Assembly (NCBI GenBank): GCA_013415595.1
Contig: JAAEEW010000141.1
Location: 1-5,363 of the forward strand
Source of the DNA: Methanosarcinales archaeon
GTDB lineage: Archaea; Halobacteriota; Methanosarcinia; Methanotrichales; Methanotrichaceae
DNA length: 5,363 nt
Direction of reading: 5' to 3'
In this document: one piece after another, positions 1-5,171 of the stretch
How positions within the stretch are numbered: position 1 is the first letter of the stretch
Layout of the letters: every line of letters starts with the position of its first letter
Program-made: the position numbers and the translations under genes
The notes under the pieces: model-generated
What the model saw: only the letters and a program-made list of their open reading frames with translations
Databases searched by the model: none
What the model was told of the DNA's origin: nothing

Positions 1-70
1 CAAAATATAAAAAGCCAGGCCGGGGGCGGGGCGAAAGTAATCCGGAGAACGCCGGAAGTGCAGGGCGAAC

Positions 71-76
71 AAAAAA
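71..76 (-). terminator. Possible oligo-T terminator downstream of the zinc-ribbon frame
   Basis: Six consecutive A on the plus strand read as T6 in the leftward transcript, about 90 bases past the stop of the zinc-ribbon frame. Archaeal RNA polymerase can terminate at oligo-T tracts without a hairpin. The rest of 1-165 shows no gene that I can support. It holds a GC-rich run near 20-32, a weak 5-bp inverted repeat (41-45 with 52-56), and at 4-13 an AT-rich element that reads on the minus strand like a TATA box facing off the left edge. A single short T-run is weak evidence. Confidence 0.25.
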
Positions 77-165
77 GCAAGTTCAGAAGCGGTAAAATTC
101 GACCAGAGGGTGATAGCAGCCCCGTTTCTGACATCCCAGAGACGAGGCGCCGCTGAGAGGGAGTT

Positions 166-345
166 TCACGATGAGGCTTTGCGTCCAAATAGCCTGCTCA
201 GCCTCGAGCTGGATGAAGACTCCAGCGTCCGCAGGGAGGATTGAACCAACCCACAGTCAATGCATACTTCCAGGCTGTTATGCTTGCGCAGGACTCCGCC
301 ACAGAAATTGCAGGTCCTGTGATCTGCCTCTGACTCCGAAGTGAT
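166..345 (-). CDS. Putative small TFIIB-like zinc-ribbon protein lacking a standard start codon
   Basis: This leftward frame encodes 59 residues if read from an ATC codon at 345-343, ending in TGA at 168-166. It contains a C-x2-C-x12-C-x2-C zinc ribbon (Cys 12, 15, 28, 31) with typical knuckles: Gly-Gly after the first pair and Cys-Gly-Leu-Val after the second, as in the N-terminal ribbon of TFB/TFIIB. The C-terminal half is low-complexity and Ser/Arg-rich. GGAGG at 358-354 lies 8 bases before the ATC, ideal spacing, and an archaeal TATA element lies upstream. No ATG, GTG or TTG precedes the first cysteine, and the frame is closed by two TAG codons just upstream of the GAG-GAA codons. It may use a rare ATC start, carry a mutated start (recent pseudogene), or contain a sequence error. 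Its likely role, nucleic-acid binding or regulation, is inferred from the ribbon alone. Confidence 0.42.
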   Translation of the reverse strand: MTSESEADHRTCNFCGGVLRKHNSLEVCIDCGLVQSSLRTLESSSSSRLSRLFGRKASS

Positions 346-353
346 GACTAATT

Positions 354-358
354 CCTCC
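354..358 (-). promoter_or_regulatory. Shine-Dalgarno GGAGG before the zinc-ribbon frame
   Basis: Read leftward, GGAGG is followed by eight bases and then ATC, the codon in the position where a start is expected. The match to the archaeal anti-SD is strong and is the main argument that translation once began, or still begins, at 345 despite the absence of a normal initiator. Confidence 0.45.
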
Positions 359-392
359 TACTACAGACCGGATACAGCCTGCGCTTCAGACA

Positions 393-407
393 ATTCTTAA
401 GAAGAAT
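393..407. repeat. Perfect inverted repeat ATTCTT-AAG-AAGAAT, operator candidate
   Basis: Six-base arms (393-398 and 402-407) flank three bases. It also contains the 10-bp palindrome TTCTTAAGAA at 394-403. The repeat overlaps the edge of the proposed minus-strand TATA element (405-412) and extends toward the predicted transcription start. A dimeric repressor bound here would block initiation. Dyad symmetry is seen directly; the operator role is inferred. Confidence 0.4.
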
Positions 408-412
408 ATAAG
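405..412 (-). promoter_or_regulatory. Archaeal TATA/BRE promoter for the zinc-ribbon frame
   Basis: Leftward, the element reads CTTATATT preceded by an A-rich tract (GAAAAAG), resembling a BRE plus TATA box. A start about 26 bases downstream would fall near 382-385, giving a leader of roughly 40 bases that contains the GGAGG at 358-354. The spacing of TATA, start site, SD and frame is coherent, which supports transcription of this strand. Confidence 0.45.
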
Positions 413-419
413 CTTTTTC

Positions 420-600
420 ATAGCAATTATGATAAATTCGGATTTCAGACGCTAATCTGGCATTCTCCAACCCCACTGCGCTATGGCTCTGCCGTTAAGA
501 ATGCGCCTTCAGCTTCATTTTAATTCATTGGGAGAGGGGTGGGCCACGGACGTCGAAAATGGCCATGCATTCAGTACCTGAGGGGAGATCGCCCATCCCA
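420..600. other. Intergenic region without a supported gene
   Basis: Between the zinc-ribbon promoter and the AT-rich promoter zone of the surface-protein gene I see no convincing gene. A 32-codon plus-strand frame (483-581) has no clear ribosome binding site or recognisable motif and no sign of coding bias. Base composition is mixed, less GC-rich than the flanking genes. It is best read as the spacer between two divergent promoters. Confidence 0.5.
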
Positions 601-670
601 AAATCATAATGATATTAATAATAAGTTTTAATAGTTATGAATTATATGACTCAGGTCGAAAGTTTTATCG
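600..670 (+). promoter_or_regulatory. AT-rich promoter zone of the surface-protein gene
   Basis: This stretch is much richer in A and T than its surroundings. TATA-like elements occur near 624-634, 641-648 (ATTATATG) and 661-668. The one at 641-648 would place a start near 670 and give a leader of about 33 bases with the GGAGG inside it, so it fits best. An 11-base palindrome, ATCATAATGAT, at 603-613 lies upstream and could be a regulator site. Which TATA is used cannot be decided from sequence alone. Confidence 0.4.
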
Positions 671-695
671 ATACGGGAGTACCCCATCATTGGCT

Positions 696-700
696 GGAGG
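696..700 (+). promoter_or_regulatory. Ribosome binding site GGAGG for the surface-protein gene
   Basis: GGAGG ends only three bases before the ATG at 704, shorter than usual. The next in-frame ATG (728) would be 27 bases away, too far. The site therefore favours 704, and the frame is closed by a TGA at 647-649 with no other standard start between. Confidence 0.55.
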
Positions 701-703
701 GTC

Positions 704-2824
704 ATGTCTTCTTCCGCGTCCTATATAATGGCTGCCCTGGGGCTGGTCCTGCTGGTCCAGGCGGCCTTCTCCGCCGATGACACCGCGCCGCAGGTCCTGA
801 GCTTCGACTTCGCGCCCCGTCTGCTGGACCTGAGGGCTGGAGATGGGGAGATCGTCTTCACCGCCCGGCTGAGGGACGACGAGAGCGGCCTGGCCGGGGC
901 TTTTGCCAGCTTTGCCCACCCCCAGGGGGGCAGCTTCGCCAACGTCAGCTTCGACCCCCAAAGCCCGGTCTCCAAAAACCGGACCGATGGACATTACCTG
1001 AGCAGGCTGACCCTGCCCCGGGATAGCCCGCCCGGACTGTGGAGGCTGGTCTCCCTGGTCCTGGCTGACTCCGCCGGGAACCGGAGGGTCATGCAGGCTG
1101 AGGACCTGGAGGCTCTCGGATTTCCCTGCCGGTTTGAAGTGGTAGGGGACCTGGAGGGGGAGAACGACTCCCTGCAGATCTCCTCCAGCAGCCGGGCCAG
1201 CTTCCGGCCGACCACCTTTCAGCTTCCCGGCAACCGCACGCTTTGCTACAGCTCCCGGGGGTCCTCCTTCACCACCGTCAGCAACGGGGCCACCGGGACG
1301 TACCTGAGCCAGGAGTATCAGTATGCCGACACCATTCGCCAGGTGCGCTACATCCGGGTGGACAACAACGGATCGCAGATGGAGGCGGAGGGCGAGTTCA
1401 GCGGCCAGGGGAGCTGGGAGTACCACAAGGCCGGTGATGGGCAGAGCAGACCCCAGGAGGACCCTTCTTTCCGGGGAGAGGAAGACTACACCGGAAGCTT
1501 CCGGTTCATGCAGCGCATTGACGAGTACGGATGGAACCTGCAGTCCGAACGTTCGATCTCCGGCCAGGGGGCGGCATCCGTCCGCCAGGAGGTGGGGCCG
1601 GGCATGGCCAGCTATCAGCGGGGAACCGGCCAATACCAGAGCCAGGAGGTAGTGCAGACGGAAGGCGGCTACCTGGCCAAGGATCTCTCCGTCCTTCAGG
1701 CCCCCTTCAACTTCAGCTACTCCCCCGGCTTTGGCGTATCCATGAATTCGTCGTGGCGGGAGGGACTGTGGTCCAGGAGCAGGGCCCCTGCCGGCCAGAC
1801 CGGGGTGGACTTCGGCCCGGCCCTGGGCCAGCCGGCCACCAGCATCGGCCAGCAGTTCTCCGGGGCAGACCGGCTGCAGGTGAAGCGGGTGGCTTGGGGC
1901 CCGTACCAGATGGAGATGGAGGCCAGCTTCTCCGGCCGGGCCGACCTTCGCGCCCGGGTCAGTGGGGAGGATGGAGGCGAGCTGGACCTGGACCAGACCT
2001 ACCTGGGGGAGTACGACCTGTCCCAGAAGGTGGGACTGGCCGGAGCATCCCGGCACGACCACCCCCGCCTGGAGGTCCGAAAGGAGGGCACGGTCTCCGA
2101 AGGCCACTACCACGGCCAGGACGTCCTCCTGGCCAGGTACGCCATAACCGTGACCAATCCCGGCAACCAGCCCCTGGGTCCGGTCCATGTGCAGGATCTC
2201 TTCCCGCCCCAGACCACTTTCGTCAACGCCTCCCTGCGGCCGGAGGAGCTGACGGCACAGGGAGCCAACTGGACCCTCACCTATCTGCCCGTTGGCAGCT
2301 GGGCCACCATCGAGCTGTGGCTGAGGGTGGACCAGCCGGGAGAGGCCCTGGTCAACCGGGTCTACGCCGCCGGAGGCCACCAGGGCGGCTGGGCCACCGC
2401 CGGGAACTACTCCGCCCTGGAGTTCGACTGGCTCTCCTGCTGCCCACTGCCGGTGGCGGCGAACATGAGCGCCCGCCTGGACCCCGACGATCCGGGGGTG
2501 ATGGTCTGTCAGATCTCCTTCCAGAACCGGGCCTCCACGGCGGTTGCGGCCACGGTCGTCGATATCCTGCCCCCGGGAATGGAGCCCATCTCCGCCTCCC
2601 TGGAGCCTGAACGAAGCGGCAGAGAGCTGCGGTGGATCTTCCCCGAGGTGGGGGCGGGCCGGACGGTGGCCATCGAGTACCGGGCCCGGGCGCCGTCAGA
2701 GGCAAGCTTCACCAGCGACCTGCTGGTGGAGACGGCGGCCCTGGACGGCTCGGGCAGCGGCAGGGACATGGTCACCGTCACCGTTCCGGTCACAGGGGCT
2801 ATGGACGGCTGGACTCGAATCTGA
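704..2824 (+). CDS. Secreted surface protein with Ig-like N-terminus, central repeat region and two DUF11-type domains
   Basis: This 706-residue protein begins with a signal peptide (hydrophobic core about 9-22, likely cut after Ala-Phe-Ser at 21-23). Residues about 27-147 form a beta-sandwich module of the kind found in exported proteins, with an Asp-Asp-x-Ser-Gly-Leu stretch, an Asp-Ser-Ala-Gly-Asn motif near 122-126 and an ending of the Leu-Gly-Phe-Pro type. Residues about 160-450 are beta-rich, aromatic and polar, and I recognise no family; they hold a repeated segment (218-236, 271-289, 395-413). Residues about 470-556 and 582-695 look like two DUF11/TIGR01451-type repeats. There are 11 N-x-S/T sequons (Asn 80, 92, 154, 177, 222, 336, 348, 508, 522, 568, 587), consistent with a glycosylated envelope protein. 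No C-terminal membrane helix or PGF-CTERM motif is visible, so it may be released or held non-covalently. It appears monocistronic. Its specific function is unknown; adhesion or a sheath/S-layer association is inference. Confidence 0.85.
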   Translation: MSSSASYIMAALGLVLLVQAAFSADDTAPQVLSFDFAPRLLDLRAGDGEIVFTARLRDDESGLAGAFASFAHPQGGSFANVSFDPQSPVSKNRTDGHYLSRLTLPRDSPPGLWRLVSLVLADSAGNRRVMQAEDLEALGFPCRFEVVGDLEGENDSLQISSSSRASFRPTTFQLPGNRTLCYSSRGSSFTTVSNGATGTYLSQEYQYADTIRQVRYIRVDNNGSQMEAEGEFSGQGSWEYHKAGDGQSRPQEDPSFRGEEDYTGSFRFMQRIDEYGWNLQSERSISGQGAASVRQEVGPGMASYQRGTGQYQSQEVVQTEGGYLAKDLSVLQAPFNFSYSPGFGVSMNSSWREGLWSRSRAPAGQTGVDFGPALGQPATSIGQQFSGADRLQVKRVAWGPYQMEMEASFSGRADLRARVSGEDGGELDLDQTYLGEYDLSQKVGLAGASRHDHPRLEVRKEGTVSEGHYHGQDVLLARYAITVTNPGNQPLGPVHVQDLFPPQTTFVNASLRPEELTAQGANWTLTYLPVGSWATIELWLRVDQPGEALVNRVYAAGGHQGGWATAGNYSALEFDWLSCCPLPVAANMSARLDPDDPGVMVCQISFQNRASTAVAATVVDILPPGMEPISASLEPERSGRELRWIFPEVGAGRTVAIEYRARAPSEASFTSDLLVETAALDGSGSGRDMVTVTVPVTGAMDGWTRI

Positions 2825-2935
2825 GGGCGGAGAATGGCCGCCGCCGGACTTTGAGCTGCAGGCCTCGGACGCCGGGCTTCGCCTCCAGGCCGCACGATGC
2901 AAACCCGCATTCGGATACGGCGACAGTGAATGTCG

Positions 2936-2945
2936 AAATTAAAAT
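2936..2945 (-). terminator. Candidate T-rich terminator after mtd in the convergent gap
   Basis: In the leftward transcript this reads as a T-rich tract (ATTTTAATTT) about 40 bases past the mtd stop. It is followed by a 5-bp hairpin with a 5-base loop (CGACA, 2922-2926, pairing with TGTCG, 2932-2936). The remainder of the 161-base gap between the two convergent stops (2825-2985) is GC-rich and shows no gene. For the surface-protein transcript the only T-rich tract is near 2976-2987, running into the mtd end. Confidence 0.35.
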
Positions 2946-2985
2946 GAGATGCCGACGCCGGAGATGTGGCGCCAGCTTGCTTTTC

Positions 2986-3810
2986 TTATGCCTTCTCCGG
3001 CTTGTCCAGCAGCTTGACCTTCTTCAGGATCTCCCCGGACCGGGCGTGGGGCTTCCTGGAGACCGAATCTCCCGCCTTCTCCAGCTCCCTGGCCTCGTCG
3101 GCCAGCATGGCCGCGGCCCGCATGACCTCGTGGCCGGCGGCTGCGGTCAGGGCGATGGCCTCCAGCTCCTTCAGCCGGAAGCAGGCCTGGGCGTCGATGC
3201 TGGCCACGGTCTGGGCCATGTACAGGGCGGCGGTGGCCTTGGCCCGGGCGTAGGGGTTGACGAAGTCCATGCGCTCGGCGCACTTCTCCGGGGTGGCCAG
3301 GATGTGGGGCAGCTCCTTTCCCCCGGCTGCAACCGAGGCTATCGATCTGTCGATCTCCTCCTGCACCAGGCGGACGCCGCCGCAGATGCTCAGCACCTTC
3401 AGGCCGTCGGCGTTGAACAGGGCCATCTCCGCCGGGTCCAGAAACTCCCTCTTGGCTCCGATCAGGGGGTCCACGGGCAGGATGATGAACCCGAATCCCT
3501 CTGCGGCCAGGGCGTCCCGGGCCTCCTTCTTGGTGGGGCCATCAGAGATGACGATGGTGGGCAGGTCCTTGAAGTGCTCTCGGGCCAGGGTGGGGCCGGG
3601 GGTGGCGGCGTTGGGGCTGCTTATGACCACCAGCTGGGGGCCCCAGCTCTTCAGCTCTGCTGCCGCCTCGCCCTCCACCTTGGTCATCTTGGGGCCGAAG
3701 GTGATGACCCTGGTGGACAGGTCGGTTCGCTCAGCGATCTCGTCCAGGGCCAGGTCGACCACCATGGAAGAGGCGATATTTCCAAGCTTGATAAAACCGA
3801 TTTTAAACAT
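2986..3810 (-). CDS. mtd: F420-dependent methylenetetrahydromethanopterin dehydrogenase
   Basis: Mtd reversibly reduces methenyl-tetrahydromethanopterin (or the sarcinapterin form) to methylene-tetrahydromethanopterin with reduced coenzyme F420, in the cytoplasmic C1 branch of methanogenesis. The 274-residue product is the usual family length. It starts with the family N-terminus (Gly-Phe-Ile-Lys-Leu-Gly-Asn-Ile, 5-12). It keeps the Pro-Gly-Pro loop (71-73), the GAKREFLDP signature (118-126), Asn-Pro-Tyr-Ala (185-188) and the C-terminal helix signature 226-255 with His-Glu-Val-Met-Arg, ADEARELEK and Pro-His. All match Mtd of hydrogenotrophic methanogens. The ATG at 3810 aligns with the family start, but the preceding bases offer only a weak SD; the promoter position suggests a very short leader. 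It stands alone, divergent from hisC. In an aceticlastic Methanothrix it would serve CO2 reduction or supply of C1 units; that role is inferred. Confidence 0.97.
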   Translation of the reverse strand: MFKIGFIKLGNIASSMVVDLALDEIAERTDLSTRVITFGPKMTKVEGEAAAELKSWGPQLVVISSPNAATPGPTLAREHFKDLPTIVISDGPTKKEARDALAAEGFGFIILPVDPLIGAKREFLDPAEMALFNADGLKVLSICGGVRLVQEEIDRSIASVAAGGKELPHILATPEKCAERMDFVNPYARAKATAALYMAQTVASIDAQACFRLKELEAIALTAAAGHEVMRAAAMLADEARELEKAGDSVSRKPHARSGEILKKVKLLDKPEKA

Positions 3811-3812
3811 GC

Positions 3813-3825
3813 TGACCAGGGGTCA
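3813..3825. repeat. Inverted repeat TGACC-AGG-GGTCA just before the mtd start
   Basis: Two perfect 5-base arms flank three bases, ending two bases before the mtd ATG. The site overlaps the predicted transcription start. It could be an operator or a small RNA hairpin at the 5' end of the message. Arms this short can arise by chance. Confidence 0.35.
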
Positions 3826-3833
3826 CAGAAGGC

Positions 3834-3841
3834 TATTAAAT
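3834..3841 (-). promoter_or_regulatory. TATA element of mtd
   Basis: Leftward the element reads ATTTAATA, preceded by an A-rich tract (CAAAAG) acting as a plausible BRE. Counting about 26 bases downstream puts transcription start near 3812, a couple of bases before the mtd ATG. This would make the message nearly leaderless and explains the lack of a good SD. The spacing rule is established for archaea; the start site itself is inferred. Confidence 0.5.
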
Positions 3842-3859
3842 CTTTTGATAATGAATACG

Positions 3860-3871
3860 GCCGCCGGCGGC
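3860..3871. repeat. 12-bp GC palindrome between the divergent mtd and hisC promoters
   Basis: GCCGCCGGCGGC is a perfect palindrome about 20 bases upstream of the mtd TATA element, followed on the plus strand by GGCTGG and six T (3878-3883). It could be a regulator site or a terminator-like hairpin. High local GC makes chance symmetry more likely. Confidence 0.3.
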
Positions 3872-3933
3872 GGCTGGTTTTTTGGCTCGCCCCCCCAAAA
3901 AGCTTGCACGAAGGCCTTTGGCCGCACTGGCCC

Positions 3934-3967
3934 GGAGCGTCTTCCCGGCAGTCCGACTGGACGCTCC
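3934..3967. repeat. Nested inverted repeats abutting the hisC TATA box
   Basis: GGAGCGTC (3934-3941) and GACGCTCC (3960-3967) are perfect 8-base inverted arms 18 bases apart. Inside lies a second dyad, CAGTC-C-GACTG (3949-3959). The right outer arm directly abuts the TATA element and occupies the BRE position. A regulator bound here would interfere with TFB recruitment. The symmetry is seen directly; the operator role is inferred. Confidence 0.45.
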
Positions 3968-3978
3968 ATAAATATTTA
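3968..3978 (+). promoter_or_regulatory. TATA element of hisC
   Basis: ATAAATATTTA is the strongest AT element between the two genes, and its core TAAATATTTA is itself palindromic. A start about 26 bases downstream falls near 4000, leaving a leader of about 17 bases that includes the SD at 4004-4010. Confidence 0.55.
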
Positions 3979-4003
3979 CAGTGGAAAATTCAATCCTTCA
4001 AGC

Positions 4004-4010
4004 GGGGTGA
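4004..4010 (+). promoter_or_regulatory. Ribosome binding site that fixes the TTG start of hisC
   Basis: GGGGTGA lies six bases before TTG at 4017-4019 and matches the archaeal anti-SD through GGTGA. This decides for the TTG start; no ATG or GTG at suitable spacing is available, and the first recognisable HisC motif begins only about 40 residues further on. Confidence 0.65.
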
Positions 4011-4016
4011 GCTGCT

Positions 4017-5078
4017 TTGAAAACCTACCACCACAACCTAAGGGATGAGCTTTTATCCATAGTTCCCGACGACTCCGGTCCCGGCCCGGCCGAGGTGCAG
4101 CAGAAGTACGGCATACCTCCGCAGGAGCTGGTGATGCTGGGCCGAAACGAGAATCCCTACGGCCCCAGCCCCCGGGCCCTGGAGTCCCTGCGTGGGGACA
4201 TGGCGGTGAACCGGTATCCCCAGCCGGAGGATTTCATAAAGGCCGCCGCCAGCTACGTGAATTTTCCCCCGGAGCAGGTGATCATGGGGGCCGGCCTGGA
4301 CGGGCTGATCGATTCGTTGACCCGCCTCTTCCTCTGCCGGGGCGACCGGGCCCTCATCCCCCTGCCCACCTACAGCTACTACGAGCTGCTGGTGCGGCTG
4401 TGCGGAGCCGAGCCGGCCTATGCCACCCTGACCCCGGATCTGGATCTGCCACCAGTGCTGGTGACGGACCGGAAGGTGAAGATGATCTTTCTTTGCTCCC
4501 CCAACAACCCCACCGGAGAGACCCTCTCCCGGGAGGCACTGCAGTCCCTGCTGGAGAGAACGCCGGCTGTTGTCTTCCTGGACGAGGCCTACGTGGAGTT
4601 CGCCGGGGAGAGCCTGGCGGGGCTGGTCAGGGAGCACGACAATCTGGTGGTGGGCCGCACCATGTCCAAGGCCTTCGGACTGGCCGGGCTTCGCCTGGGG
4701 TACGCCGCCGCCCCGCCCTGGATTGCAGAGCAGTACCGGCGAACAGCCCCCCTCTTCGCCGCCTCCGCCCCCTCCCTGGCCGCCGGCGTCGCCGCCCTGG
4801 GCGACCTGGAGCACATGCATAAATCGGTGGAGAAGATCAGTGAGCAGAGGGATAGCCTGCGTGAGAGCATCCTGGAGGCCCGCCCCTCCCGGGGCAGCTT
4901 CCTGTTCGTAGAGACCGGGGAGCGCTCGTCGCTGGTGGCTGACAGCCTGATGAAGAAGGGTATAGTGGTCAAGGACTGCTCCACCATCCGGGGGGCGGGA
5001 GAGCACGCTGTCCGGGTGAGCGTGGGGCTGCCGGAGGAGAACGAGGCCTTCCTGAACGCCTACCTGGCCGGCTGCTGA
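4017..5078 (+). CDS. hisC: Histidinol-phosphate aminotransferase
   Basis: HisC is a cytoplasmic PLP enzyme (fold type I) that transfers the amino group from glutamate to imidazole-acetol phosphate, forming L-histidinol phosphate in histidine biosynthesis. The 353-residue length is normal. Visible motifs are Asn-Glu-Asn-Pro-Tyr-Gly (44-49) in the N-terminal substrate arm, a Gly-Ala-Gly-Leu-Asp-Gly cofactor loop (91-96), Asn-Asn-Pro-Thr-Gly (163-167), Asp-Glu-Ala-Tyr (189-192), the PLP lysine K218 in Thr-Met-Ser-Lys-Ala-Phe-Gly, Arg226 in Ala-Gly-Leu-Arg-Leu-Gly-Tyr, and a C-terminal Arg333 in the substrate-binding position. Translation starts at TTG, supported by GGGGTGA. It is not beside other his genes, and an inverted repeat lies on its promoter. 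Some archaeal HisC-like enzymes also act on aromatic amino acids, and CobD is a related decarboxylase, but the overall pattern fits HisC best. Confidence 0.93.
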   Translation: MKTYHHNLRDELLSIVPDDSGPGPAEVQQKYGIPPQELVMLGRNENPYGPSPRALESLRGDMAVNRYPQPEDFIKAAASYVNFPPEQVIMGAGLDGLIDSLTRLFLCRGDRALIPLPTYSYYELLVRLCGAEPAYATLTPDLDLPPVLVTDRKVKMIFLCSPNNPTGETLSREALQSLLERTPAVVFLDEAYVEFAGESLAGLVREHDNLVVGRTMSKAFGLAGLRLGYAAAPPWIAEQYRRTAPLFAASAPSLAAGVAALGDLEHMHKSVEKISEQRDSLRESILEARPSRGSFLFVETGERSSLVADSLMKKGIVVKDCSTIRGAGEHAVRVSVGLPEENEAFLNAYLAGC

Positions 5079-5081
5079 AGA

Positions 5082-5121
5082 GGACGATGTCCAGGGATTC
5101 CCGGGGCCCTGGATGTCGTCC
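5082..5121 (+). terminator. Strong 15-bp hairpin just after the hisC stop
   Basis: Arms 5082-5096 and 5107-5121 pair over 15 positions around a 10-base loop. Thirteen are Watson-Crick pairs and two are G-U wobbles in the plus-strand RNA. In the opposite strand the same two positions become A-C mismatches, so the structure favours the hisC transcript. It begins three bases after the stop codon. No T-run follows, so it may protect or define the 3' end rather than act as a classical terminator. Confidence 0.55.
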
Positions 5122-5143
5122 ATCTGGCGGACCACCTCTACCA

Positions 5144-5166
5144 CCAGAGGGCCGAAGAGGCCCTGG
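5144..5166 (-). terminator. Hairpin just after the DUF126 gene stop
   Basis: AGGGCC (5148-5153) and GGCCCT (5159-5164) form a 6-bp stem with a 5-base loop, extended by a CC/GG pair step across a two-base bulge. In the leftward transcript it begins about five bases after the TAG at 5174-5172. It mirrors the hairpin behind hisC, so each convergent gene has its own 3' structure. Confidence 0.4.
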
Positions 5167-5171
5167 GGTGT

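Noticed and set aside
320..350. Possible C/D box guide RNA: GTGATGA at 341-347 matches a C box and CTGA at 330-333 a D-type box
   Set aside because: The boxes are in the wrong order for one C-to-D unit, no second pair with proper 10-12 base guide spacing is present, and the bases are better explained by the start of the zinc-ribbon frame.
483..581. A 32-codon plus-strand frame in the intergenic region
   Set aside because: No convincing SD, promoter or motif, and a frame this short is expected by chance.
665..2380. A 571-codon open frame on the minus strand opposite the surface-protein gene
   Set aside because: It is a product of GC-rich codons in the plus-strand gene. Its translation is low-complexity (Gly, Pro, Leu, Val, Gln) with no recognisable domain, while the plus strand has a signal peptide, modular domains and an SD.
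2632..4020. A 462-codon plus-strand frame crossing the convergent gap and lying antisense to mtd
   Set aside because: It overlaps the end of the surface-protein gene and all of mtd, which is unmistakable on the other strand. The translation has no family features and runs through a promoter region.
4053..5144. A 363-codon minus-strand frame opposite hisC
   Set aside because: hisC on the plus strand has the complete PLP-enzyme motif set. The antisense translation is low-complexity and Gly/Gln-rich and runs across the hairpin after hisC.
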